NCBI GenBank assembly: GCA_029258925.1
Contig: JAPDJV010000014.1
Coordinates: 62,001 to 126,000, forward strand
DNA from: Thermoproteota archaeon
GTDB taxonomy: Archaea > Thermoproteota > Thermoprotei_A > EX4484-217-1 > JAPDJV01
Direction of reading: 5' to 3'
Length of the DNA: 64,000 nucleotides
A model generated the notes under the pieces. It made no database searches, was not told the origin of the DNA, and saw only the letters and a program-made list of their open reading frames with translations. The position numbers and the translations under genes were made by a program. This document shows, one piece after another, positions 54,844 through 63,289 of the stretch. How positions within the stretch are numbered: the stretch's first letter is position 1; the number at the start of each line of letters is the position of its first letter.

Positions 54844-56721
54844 TTACTTGATTATTTTCAGGGATTCCAGCTCTCTGGCCACATCGCTTAGTCCCAGCTC
54901 TTCCAGTTTCCTCACTGTTGGTAAGCCTGTTTCCTTATCCCATCCTCTAAGCTCATAGTACCAGTCGAGCATTTTCATGTAGTCTCCGCTATCGATATAG
55001 TGACCCCTGAAGGGGCCAGATGGTAAAGGCTCTTCCATCCACCTAGAGGGGATCAAGTCGTATTTTCTTCCAAAATCCTTCACCTCTCTCGCCCATATAC
55101 ATCTAGTCAAATTGTACACTCTCTCAGCTACCTTAAGTAGTTCTTTAACAGTAAACTTGATTCCCGTCGCATACGTTAGGAATTCCGCGTAATAGTTGTA
55201 GTTTAAACCTAGTTCAATCCATGGAAGCCTGCATACGGTTAGCATGTCGAATAGGCTTCTCCTATGCTGTAAGTCTATAACCCATTCAACTTTCTCCCTA
55301 TCCACCTCTAAGCGTTTACCGGACATGATCTCCTTGGCTATCACCCAGGCTCTATTGTGATGTGCACCTATATCGGCTGTTCCATAGGCTAAAGCCATCG
55401 CGGGTGCTGCTCTGGACTCATAAGCAGTTATCTCGAGGCCTTTAACGTGCATAGCGAACTTTGTGCTTTCTTCCCCTACGATTTCAGAAAGCTTTTTCAC
55501 ACCCTCCGCTAAAATATTTCCAACACCCTTACGATAAGCTATCATGTGCAGAAGTTCTTCTGCCGCCTCGGAATCTCCGAACCTAGGTCTCACCGGGAGA
55601 TCTATGCTTTTCGGCCATAAGTCCCTCTCTGTTAGTTCCATGACAAATCCTATAATGGAGCCGCTGCTAATAGTGTCTAATCCTAGGAGATTGCATGTAC
55701 GAACCAGCTTTATTATCCTATTGAAGTCTCCTATTCCAAGGTTAGAACCCAGCATGCACACGTTCTCATAGTCTATTTCAGTGCAAATAGTCCCCCAATC
55801 GTCTCCCACCTTACTGCACACGTAGTTTCCACAAGGCATACCACACGCGAAACATGCTCTCATAGCAATTTTATACTTCTCCATTTCGTCGCCGCTAATA
55901 CTATCAGCCTCTTCGAAAATGCTCTCCCTAAAGTTTCTAGTAGGGAGACAAGCATTCTTCTGAGACCATTCAATGACCATCATAGTTCCCTGTCTCGTCC
56001 AAAACCGGAAACCTGGGTTCGACTTTAAATCGTTGAAGGCTTGCATAGCTTTTTCAAAAAGTTTCTCTAAATCGAACACTGGAATGCTCTGATACCCCTC
56101 TGCTACAATAGCTTTCAGCCTCTTGCTACCCATAACAGCTCCAATACCTGTCCTCCCAGCGGCTCTCCCCCAGTTACTTATGATAGACGCGTATTTTACG
56201 GTATTCTCTCCCGCTGGACCTATTGTTAGAATCCCCGCATCACCATACTCTTCTTTAAGGACCTTGATGCATTCGAAAGTTGCGAGGCCCCATAGACTGG
56301 AGGCATCCATTATCTCCGCTTTCCCATCTCTTAAGTGGATATACACGGGCTTATCGGCTCTACCCTTAATGATTAAGGCATCGAAGCCGGAGAACTTTAT
56401 CATTGCTCCAACATTCCCCCCTACATTAGAGTCCCCGTAGCCCCCGGTGAGAGGGCTCTTAGAGACGATCTCTAATTTCCCGCTACATGGTATTGGTAAA
56501 CCCGTTAGCGGGCCTGTGGCAACAATCATTATGTTTTCCGGGGAAAGGGGATTCACCCCCCTTGGTAGCTCATCCCATAATATACGTGCACCCCATCCTC
56601 TACCACCGATATATTCTACAGCCAGCCTCTTCGGGGTGTCGATGATCTTAGTGGATGCTGTGGATAGATCTACGTAGAGAATTTTCCCAACATATCCTCC
56701 TTTAATAGCTTCCTCGCCCAA
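54844..56721 (-). CDS. aor: Aldehyde:ferredoxin oxidoreductase
   Basis: About 625-residue tungstopterin enzyme that oxidises aldehydes to acids, passing electrons to ferredoxin. GYVGKILYVDLSTA starts the N-terminal domain, NIMIVATGPLTGLPIPCSGK follows, and the 4Fe-4S cluster cysteines are in CFACGMPCGN plus a distal C (TCNLLGLDTIS). The track start at 56790 overlaps the ferredoxin gene by 64 bases; TTG 56721, six bases after that gene's stop, is more likely. The pair is one operon. Confidence 0.92.
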   Translation of the reverse strand: MGEEAIKGGYVGKILYVDLSTASTKIIDTPKRLAVEYIGGRGWGARILWDELPRGVNPLSPENIMIVATGPLTGLPIPCSGKLEIVSKSPLTGGYGDSNVGGNVGAMIKFSGFDALIIKGRADKPVYIHLRDGKAEIMDASSLWGLATFECIKVLKEEYGDAGILTIGPAGENTVKYASIISNWGRAAGRTGIGAVMGSKRLKAIVAEGYQSIPVFDLEKLFEKAMQAFNDLKSNPGFRFWTRQGTMMVIEWSQKNACLPTRNFRESIFEEADSISGDEMEKYKIAMRACFACGMPCGNYVCSKVGDDWGTICTEIDYENVCMLGSNLGIGDFNRIIKLVRTCNLLGLDTISSGSIIGFVMELTERDLWPKSIDLPVRPRFGDSEAAEELLHMIAYRKGVGNILAEGVKKLSEIVGEESTKFAMHVKGLEITAYESRAAPAMALAYGTADIGAHHNRAWVIAKEIMSGKRLEVDREKVEWVIDLQHRRSLFDMLTVCRLPWIELGLNYNYYAEFLTYATGIKFTVKELLKVAERVYNLTRCIWAREVKDFGRKYDLIPSRWMEEPLPSGPFRGHYIDSGDYMKMLDWYYELRGWDKETGLPTVRKLEELGLSDVARELESLKIIK

Positions 56722-56726
56722 AATAC

Positions 56727-57167
56727 TCAGCCTCGATAAACTATTGCACCTGTTGGACATAGAGAGACGCAGAGAGGGGTTCCACCACATAGATCACATA
56801 TTAGCGGGTATTGGGTGAAGCCGTAGCCGAAAACTGCATTAAATGGACATGCTCTTTCACATTCGAAACATCCTACACACAGCTCTCTCTCGAGCCTTAT
56901 AACACCATTAATCTTTTTGAGGGCACTAGTAGGGCAGGATTTTACGCATAACGGGTTCTCACACTGCTTACAAACGGATATAGTGAAGTGAGGAGAGACT
57001 CCTCTTTTCTCGAAGACTCTTATTCTAGCCATCCAAAGACTTATAGTGTTCTCCCTACTTACACTACATGCTAGCTCACATAAGTGGCAGCCAGCACACT
57101 TGTCCTCTTCAATAATTATTCCACTATTCAAAACAACACCCTCCAATATTGTGGAGCCCCCATTCAT
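56727..57167 (-). CDS. Four-cluster ferredoxin-like protein (AOR partner)
   Basis: 146-residue iron-sulfur protein with four cysteine groups: CAGCHLCELAC, CKQCENPLCVKSC, CVGCFECERAC and CDLCGGTPLCVSLC, sixteen cysteines in total. This suits four 4Fe-4S clusters as in the HycB/CooF/DmsB type electron-transfer subunits. Directly upstream of AOR, and likely its electron acceptor. Cytosolic, no signal peptide. Confidence 0.92.
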   Translation of the reverse strand: MNGGSTILEGVVLNSGIIIEEDKCAGCHLCELACSVSRENTISLWMARIRVFEKRGVSPHFTISVCKQCENPLCVKSCPTSALKKINGVIRLERELCVGCFECERACPFNAVFGYGFTQYPLICDLCGGTPLCVSLCPTGAIVYRG

Positions 57168-57192
57168 CGAAGGATTTGAATACTAGTTTGCA

Positions 57193-57206
57193 TTTAACAT
57201 ATTAAA
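57193..57206. promoter_or_regulatory. Inverted repeat in AOR/padR divergent promoter
   Basis: TTTAACATATTAAA (TTTAA-cata-TTAAA) lies between the divergent ferredoxin/AOR operon and the PadR gene; part of a second copy (TGTTAAAATA) is nearby. It could be a PadR operator or overlap a TATA box. Short AT-rich symmetry may also arise by chance. Confidence 0.35.
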
Positions 57207-57288
57207 CTGTATCTATAGAATGTTAAAATAGTTGGCACTACTAAGTAATACGTGAAGTTTCCTGAGGGCTGTAAACGAGGAGAAAAGT

Positions 57289-57621
57289 ATGGAGATAGGG
57301 GCGGATCCAATAGTACGTTTAGAAAGAGGAGTTATGAGAGGTGTTCTCAGACCGGTTATCCTCTCTCTTCTTGACAAGACTACGATGCACGGTTATCAAA
57401 TAGTTAAATCAATAGAAAAGATAACAGGCTTTAAAATGAGCATTAGCACCATATACACTATTCTAGGGGAACTAGAGAAAAAGGGTTTGATAAAAAGAGT
57501 GGGCCACCAAAATGGGAAAACATTCTATACTATAACCAGGGAAGGAAAGAGAATACTTGAAGGTATAAGGGTCAGATTAAAGAAAAGATTAGATAGGGTA
57601 ATGGAGCTTCTATTCTCTTAA
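57289..57621 (+). CDS. PadR-family transcriptional regulator
   Basis: 110-residue winged HTH. LRPVILSLLDKTTMHGYQIVKSIEKITGFKMSISTIYTILGELEKKGLIKRVGHQNGKTFYTITREGKRIL is the complete PadR pattern. Divergent from AOR/ferredoxin, so it is a candidate regulator of those genes. Confidence 0.92.
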   Translation: MEIGADPIVRLERGVMRGVLRPVILSLLDKTTMHGYQIVKSIEKITGFKMSISTIYTILGELEKKGLIKRVGHQNGKTFYTITREGKRILEGIRVRLKKRLDRVMELLFS

Positions 57622-57720
57622 AGAGGTCTAGCAGGCTAGAAACAGTGTTTTAGCCCTAAGCTTTTAAATGTTGTTAAGAACTTAACAAATCTGATTGAGT
57701 GAGATTAGAGGTTATGTCAC

Positions 57721-58290
57721 ATGGAGAAGTATTCCAGGGAGAAAATATTTGAAATGTTAATGAAGTTGCGCAGACAGAGAGAAAAATTGAACTACATGAT
57801 TGCCAGGGTCAGTGAAAGAGAGAAAGCGTTATTTGACCTAGTGGTCAAACTCCATGAATCAGGAGATAGGAGTAGAGCGGTTTTGTATGCAAACGAGTTG
57901 GCGGAGACCAGGAAAATGCTGAGGATTCTACATTCCACAAAGCTGAATCTCGAGAAAACAGCTATGAGAATAGAGACAGCGCTGCACTTACTGGATACTG
58001 CGGAGACGATACCGGAAATAGCTAGAGTAAGCATGGACTTGAAGAGGGGGTTGCTAAGAGATTCTCCGAACATATTCTTCGAGTTAGACAATGTGAGTAC
58101 AACACTTAATAATGCAATAATAGAAGCCTCAATACCGTTATCTCCCCGAGAATATACGCCTGTAAGCAGCGGTGAAGAAGTGGAAAAAATACTTAGAGAA
58201 GCACTAATAATAGCTGAGGAGAGGAGGAAAAGCGGGCTACCGAGTTTAAGTAGGGAGAGAGAAGCCGGCGAGAAAACAATTAAACCTTGA
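57721..58290 (+). CDS. ESCRT-III-like (CdvB family) protein
   Basis: 189-residue helical protein. The Snf7-type core LFDLVVKLHESGDRSRAVLYANELAETRKMLRILHSTKLNLEKTAMRIET matches CdvB and its paralogues, which polymerise on membranes during cell division. It lacks the C-terminal winged helix/MIM region of full CdvB, so it is probably a CdvB1-3-like paralogue. No CdvA or CdvC neighbours seen. Start ATG 57721. Confidence 0.8.
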   Translation: MEKYSREKIFEMLMKLRRQREKLNYMIARVSEREKALFDLVVKLHESGDRSRAVLYANELAETRKMLRILHSTKLNLEKTAMRIETALHLLDTAETIPEIARVSMDLKRGLLRDSPNIFFELDNVSTTLNNAIIEASIPLSPREYTPVSSGEEVEKILREALIIAEERRKSGLPSLSREREAGEKTIKP

Positions 58291-58292
58291 AT

Positions 58293-58748
58293 TTAAAGTT
58301 CTCTCACATTGTAGGAAATATTTATCTTAGTCACACTTCTATCAATACACTTCGTTACGTGACAATACTTTTCGGCAAGGCGAAGTGCTTCAATAATCCT
58401 ATTCTTCGAGCATTCCCCAGAAGAAACCTCTATTTCTATATTAACTTCCTCAATAATGTATCCAAATCTACTAAGCCGAAGCCTGCTTCTTCCTCTCGCC
58501 CGCAAATCCTCTACTTTAACGTGCATTCTCCTTAATATGAATAGGAATGTAAAGACTATGCACCCTACAATACTAGCCACAAATAGCTCGTCTGGACAAA
58601 GATACTCCTCTAAACCGCCGAAAAGAGGGTCACTTGTAACAGTTACTTGAGCCCCCTTATTGTCCGTTACGGTAAAAACCATGTCACCATCGTATTTAAA
58701 CTCAACAACATATTCTAATTCCTCTTTAACGCTGGGCTTGACCTTCAT
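58293..58748 (-). CDS. OsmC family protein
   Basis: 151-residue OsmC/Ohr-fold protein. DPLFGGLEEYLCPDELFVASIVGCIVFTFLFILRRM carries the two characteristic cysteines (at ECYLC-like and VGC positions) and RIIEALRLAEKYCHVTKCI the second conserved segment. Members reduce organic peroxides or have thiol-related roles. Tail-to-tail with the CdvB-like gene. Confidence 0.85.
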   Translation of the reverse strand: MKVKPSVKEELEYVVEFKYDGDMVFTVTDNKGAQVTVTSDPLFGGLEEYLCPDELFVASIVGCIVFTFLFILRRMHVKVEDLRARGRSRLRLSRFGYIIEEVNIEIEVSSGECSKNRIIEALRLAEKYCHVTKCIDRSVTKINISYNVREL

Positions 58749-59279
58749 CTAAACACCTGTTAAATATCATTATTATTTGCCGTGATCAAGATTGCATGAT
58801 GTCACTTCTCTCAAGCCTTTTATAGTAAATCCGTTCAATTCCTTCGACACAGTAGAGGCGTAGTCATCCGCTCTACGGTCTCTTCCAATATACGATCATA
58901 GTTTCAAAAGTGTAGATTTATAAGTTTTCTACTCTACTACTGAAACTCTGGATTAGTGGAACTCCATGAATATGCCTCCAAGCATTCAGGCACAAGCATT
59001 CTTCACATCCTATAATCATTCTAAAAGATTATGAGAGCCCTGCTGAAAATGTAAGAAGATGCGATGATGTAGACGCTTCTCCTTTAGAGGCTTCTAAGTA
59101 TTTTGATTAATTTAATTTGGGAGATGCTTCTCCTTAGACCGGAATTACTTATGTCACATAGTCCGCATGGAATCTATTGAGGCAGATGCTGACTTTCAAC
59201 CCGAACTCTTATTATTCAATATTCGCTGGAATGTAGAGACCTTTACGTATTTAGCTGTTTCATAGTTTAAATCAGCAAG
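58749..59279. other. Intergenic region (about 530 bases)
   Basis: Between the OsmC gene 5' end and the antiporter 3' end. Contains two near-identical short pieces (GCTTCTCCTTTAGAG and GCTTCTCCTTAGAC, near 59084 and 59133) and a small GCTTCT/AGAGGC hairpin. No ORF, tRNA or box C/D set found. Confidence 0.45.
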
Positions 59280-60929
59280 TCACTGCATTATTATTGAGCC
59301 CACTTTCTTAACAACTATGTTTAAAGCATACGTTACGAGGAGTATTAGAAATAGGCTGATGGGTGAGCCTAGGGGTATGAACAAGCCTTCTACAACAAGC
59401 TCCTGGGAGAGGAAGTGGAGGAGAGGAGCCATTACGATGTACAGTATTATGAATCTCAATATCACTCCAAATGCGCTTCTAGGAGAAACAAGCCTGTTTA
59501 AATCCTCACTAAACCTCTCAAAAGTTTCCTGAATAGATAGTATGAATGCTGAAAATATCAGAATGGATGCAAAGTATTCGAAGTAAGCATTCTTAACAAT
59601 TCTCTGGGCAGCCAGAATAACATATACAAGGCTCAAAACAATACTTAACTCTAAAATCCCCCTCTTAAACTCCACGTCTGCAGCAGTTATACTAATAAAC
59701 TTATTAGCCTCATTGCTTATGAGTTCTAGAGCAGAGATAATTCTAGTACCCAGAATATTTATGGAAAAATCTACAAACCTCTCTATTCTGCTTACAATGT
59801 ATGATACCAATGTTAAATTAAATGCATACGCGAACATTGCAGCATATGCTAGATCAGATGGTATGAGGCCCGTTGTCTTTATGAGGTAGGCTAACACTAT
59901 GAGCCCGAATTCCCCAGTATTAGCAAGGCTTAACGCTAGAGTGATGCTATCTCTCACGGATAAACCACTCATAATAGATGTTGCAAAAACAAATATCGAC
60001 CTCACAATAAATGCTACGAAGGCTAGGAGGAGCCCCTCTAGCATTATTACTGCAAGTCTATCAAACTCCAGACCCCCGCCGTAGGGGATTACCATGAATG
60101 GAAGTGATGCAACGAAGCCTATAAGAGCTAGCCAGAAGAAGTTCTCAATAGCTTTCGAAGCCTCTCTATCGAACTCCCTGAGCGAAATCATTATAGAACC
60201 TATGAAGACAGGTATGGCTTCAGGCAAGCCTATTATCTCTGCTATAGCTATTAGTATGGATAAGTAGAGGATTGAAAGGAGGATTTTGGCATCAACCCTT
60301 TCAACAGTATCTATGAACCTATCAAACGGATTACTCACTAGGTATAAGAGCGGTATTAGAGCTACTATTGCCACTATAAGAAACCCTAGTTCCTCCTCTG
60401 TAAGCGTTACACTCAGCGTGGTGAATAAGCCTACTGATAACAATAAAACTGCCAGAGCATCCTCGAAAACAGACAATGTTATACCGTATTGTGCTAGTCT
60501 TTCTCCATGGAACCTGCCGACCTCCATTGCGAATGCTTCGTTTGACGCTACGATTATTGCTGCGATGGTTACTGCAATAGATATCGGTAGGAAGGATGCT
60601 AGAACATAGAAGAAGGACAGGAAGAACGATGCCTCAATAACTATCATAACTATGACCCTCTCCTTCTCCACTTTTATAAACCTTGGATCTAGCTCCAGTC
60701 CAGCTACGAAAACTATTAGGGCTGCAGCGTAATTCGATATTCCAAGTATAAATGGATGAACGTTTAAGTGGAGGAGTACTCCTATTAGCGAGGCAAACAT
60801 TATCGCTGGAAGTATTACAACAGCCCTATACTTAGCATATAGCATTGAGAGAGAGGTTGCAAGCAGTAGGTGTATTAGTGCTCCAAATTCAGCTAGCTCC
60901 ACCATACTCCATTCCCCGAATCTCCTCAT
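59280..60929 (-). CDS. Cation:proton antiporter (CPA2/Kef type)
   Basis: 549-residue membrane protein with about twelve helices; it exchanges Na+ or K+ for protons. ILGISNYAAALIVFVAGLELDPRFIKVEK and AFAMEVGRFHGERLAQYGITLSVFEDALAVLLLSVGLF are the core, including the ED pair; NTGEFGLIVLAYLI follows. A hydrophilic CBS or RCK tail is missing. It lies back-to-back with another CPA2 antiporter. Confidence 0.88.
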   Translation of the reverse strand: MRRFGEWSMVELAEFGALIHLLLATSLSMLYAKYRAVVILPAIMFASLIGVLLHLNVHPFILGISNYAAALIVFVAGLELDPRFIKVEKERVIVMIVIEASFFLSFFYVLASFLPISIAVTIAAIIVASNEAFAMEVGRFHGERLAQYGITLSVFEDALAVLLLSVGLFTTLSVTLTEEELGFLIVAIVALIPLLYLVSNPFDRFIDTVERVDAKILLSILYLSILIAIAEIIGLPEAIPVFIGSIMISLREFDREASKAIENFFWLALIGFVASLPFMVIPYGGGLEFDRLAVIMLEGLLLAFVAFIVRSIFVFATSIMSGLSVRDSITLALSLANTGEFGLIVLAYLIKTTGLIPSDLAYAAMFAYAFNLTLVSYIVSRIERFVDFSINILGTRIISALELISNEANKFISITAADVEFKRGILELSIVLSLVYVILAAQRIVKNAYFEYFASILIFSAFILSIQETFERFSEDLNRLVSPRSAFGVILRFIILYIVMAPLLHFLSQELVVEGLFIPLGSPISLFLILLVTYALNIVVKKVGSIIMQ

Positions 60930-61309
60930 ACCCCTTTAATATAATTGGAGCATAAGTTATTTAGTCAGTCTAGCATTAATAAATTACCCTCAATTATATA
61001 GTTTCATTGAAAAGTTATAATGGTTTATTCCAAATGGATACCTCTCTTCCATAGGGGACCACGCATCCTTGATACCCGGGGCGGTCCAAGTATTTAAGAT
61101 GATCTAATTACAAGTTCGGAAGTAGCACTTTTACTGTACTTCTCTACATAAATTTATTTACAGCTATCGTAACATTGTTGTTATGTCTAAAATTAATTTA
61201 CTGAACCATAAACATAAAGTTAGATTAATTTACTTTACTCTAACCTTAAATATTTAATTAAGTATTCATAGGGGCAACCAAATATCTGCACCTGATTATT
61301 GGTGGAAAC
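60930..61309. other. Divergent promoter region between antiporters
   Basis: 380 bases upstream of both antiporter genes. AT-rich, with TATA-like elements (CTTAAATATTTAATT near 61240-61262 for the plus-strand gene). No ORF or structured RNA found. The GGGGACCACGC... segment near 61055 shows no clear pairing. Confidence 0.45.
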
Positions 61310-62824
61310 ATGCAGCTTCATCACGTTGCCTTAGCGCTGGGAGTCATGTTACTGCTAGCTAAAATAGGGGAGGAAAGCTTTAGGAGAGTTGGCATACCAA
61401 GCTTTATTGCCCCGATAATTGTGGGTTTACTTGTTGGACCATTTGGTATAGGTTTAATTGAAGTGGGAGATTTACCATTTATTGCACTATTTACCATTCT
61501 AGGAATAGATTTCCTATTGTTTATTGCTGGAGTAGAGGAGCTGGCTAAAATAACTCTTATGGAGAAGAATATTAAGAGAATGCTTTTCTCTAGCTTGATT
61601 CTGCTATTATCCTCGACAACCATGGTGTTTGCTGTGATGCATCTCTTATTAAGCATTGGTTTCTTCGAGTCTATAATAGTGGGTGTTGTAATGGGTATAG
61701 TTAGTCTGGGTCCACTGGTTAGGGCATTAACGGAGGCAGGTCTTTTAAGCACAGATGAGGGTAGATGCCTCATAGTGATAACCGCTTTCTCGGAGGCTGA
61801 GGGCATAATATTCTTTAACCTTGTAACGAGAGGCCCCTCACTCATGCTTTTCGTGTACACTATTCTAGCTGTAATCGGATTCTACTTCTTCGGGAAATAC
61901 CTCTTCGTGCACATAATAAGGATTGTAGAAAGATACATTTCGGCCAGAGAGGCACCGTTTGCCATAATAATTGCCTTAATACTGTTGACTGGGCGCCTAG
62001 CCGAGATATTGGGATTTAATGCAGCAATAGTAGCTCTGGGTCTGGGAATATTCTCGTCAACCTATCTCCTCAACAGGCCGGACATACTCGATAGACTTAG
62101 AGCATTCACATTCGGCTTTTTCGAGCCCCTGTTCTTCATCGGACTTGGACTCTATGTAAGCTATATTGGAGTGATGGACTTTATTTTAGGAGTCATTATT
62201 GCTGCCGTTGCTTCTATAGCAAAAATAGTGTCTCTAAGATATTTAACTCACATAAAGAGCCTGAATATTTTATCACTATCCCTAGCTAAGGGCGGTGTTG
62301 ACGCAGCACTACTGCTCATAGCATATAATGCCGGGCTGCTTTCACAATCTACATACACTTTTGTCCTGGTTTCAATAATCCTTATGGCCTTAGTCTTCTC
62401 CCTCCCAGTGAGAAGACACATTTTAGCTAGCGCCCCCATAGAAGCAAGGAAACTGACTGTAGCCGATATAGTTGGAGAGAAAATTTATGCATCCCCTAAT
62501 ACTTCTCTTGATGAAATAATTAGCGTCCTCGAGAAAATGAATGGAGTCGTAATTGTTGACGAGAATATGAGGCCAATAGGCATTGTTACGTCAGCCGACC
62601 TAATATATGTGGACCCGGCTAAAATAAGAAGTATAAAGGTGAGTGAAGTTATGAGAACAAATGTTCCAATAGTATATGAGGGGGAACACTTGGACGAGAA
62701 CGTCATAGAGCTAGTCAGTAGTAACCAAGTCGTAGCGGTCATAGACAGAGAGGGCAGACTTAAAGGAACCCTTTATCCTAGACATATTATAGAATGGCTT
62801 ATCACGAGCGGGCGCTTAAGGTAG
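61310..62824 (+). CDS. Cation:proton antiporter (CPA2) with C-terminal CBS pair
   Basis: 504-residue protein: residues 1 to about 370 form the antiporter membrane domain (LLVGPFGIGLIEVGD, GIDFLLFIAGVEEL, LTEAGLLSTDEGRCLIVITAFSEAEGIIFFN). The last 120 residues hold two CBS motifs (TVADIVGEKIYASPNTSLDEIISVLEK and IKVSEVMRTNVPIVYEGEHLDENVIELV) that may bind nucleotides and tune transport. ATG 61310. Confidence 0.87.
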   Translation: MQLHHVALALGVMLLLAKIGEESFRRVGIPSFIAPIIVGLLVGPFGIGLIEVGDLPFIALFTILGIDFLLFIAGVEELAKITLMEKNIKRMLFSSLILLLSSTTMVFAVMHLLLSIGFFESIIVGVVMGIVSLGPLVRALTEAGLLSTDEGRCLIVITAFSEAEGIIFFNLVTRGPSLMLFVYTILAVIGFYFFGKYLFVHIIRIVERYISAREAPFAIIIALILLTGRLAEILGFNAAIVALGLGIFSSTYLLNRPDILDRLRAFTFGFFEPLFFIGLGLYVSYIGVMDFILGVIIAAVASIAKIVSLRYLTHIKSLNILSLSLAKGGVDAALLLIAYNAGLLSQSTYTFVLVSIILMALVFSLPVRRHILASAPIEARKLTVADIVGEKIYASPNTSLDEIISVLEKMNGVVIVDENMRPIGIVTSADLIYVDPAKIRSIKVSEVMRTNVPIVYEGEHLDENVIELVSSNQVVAVIDREGRLKGTLYPRHIIEWLITSGRLR

Positions 62825-62904
62825 AGTATTTCACTTAATTATTAGATCATTTAGTAGATTCATCTTAAGCACATAATCATATGCATCAAAACCGTAAAAA
62901 CTTA

Positions 62905-62963
62905 GAAAATCAGTTCATGAATAGTTCATCACTGCTCAGCACTCGGCAAACTCATCACACAGT
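62905..62963 (-). ncRNA. Box C/D sRNA 3
   Basis: Minus-strand guide RNA: box C GTGATGA (62952-62958), 12-base guide, box D' CTGA (62936-62939), three bases, box C' GTGATGA (62926-62932), 12-base guide, box D CTGA (62910-62913). A TATA-like ATTTATAAG lies at 62983-62991, about 25 bases upstream of box C. The D' guide complements CACUCGGCAAAC, close to a conserved 23S rRNA segment (ACUCGGCAAA); the D guide complements UUCAUGAAUAGU. The fifth base from each D box is the expected methylation site. Confidence 0.92.
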
Positions 62964-63119
62964 ACTATTTCAGCTAGTTCTTCTTATAAATCCTACTATG
63001 CATAGGAGACCTGTGGCGACCGAATCCTTAGAACTTGTAGCAATGCTCTTCACCATTAAAACGTTAAGTATTTGTAGTTGATTTTTAATATGGAGAACGG
63101 TTTAAAATGGTGGTGTAGC

Positions 63120-63242
63120 GTGGGAGGAAGACAGCGGACAACCATTTTCATGGGATACGAGGAGAGAGAGGGGAGAAGGGAGGAGAAGGAGCGGGCTAGG
63201 AAGAGTAGTGGAGGGAAGCGTAAGAAGAAAAGGAAAAAGTGA
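63120..63242 (+). CDS. Small basic protein (40 residues, absent from ORF track)
   Basis: From GTG 63120: GGRQRTTIFMGYEEREGRRE followed by a lysine/arginine-rich tail (GGKRKKKRKK). GGTGGTG lies upstream. It could be a small RNA-binding or ribosomal-type protein preceding the SPOUT methylase gene. The purine-rich strand could also give this ORF by chance. No family recognised. Confidence 0.4.
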   Translation: MGGRQRTTIFMGYEEREGRREEKERARKSSGGKRKKKRKK

Positions 63243-63289
63243 TGCTTGATTTCTAGATAGACGCTTCAGTCTATTAATGGGACTATGAC

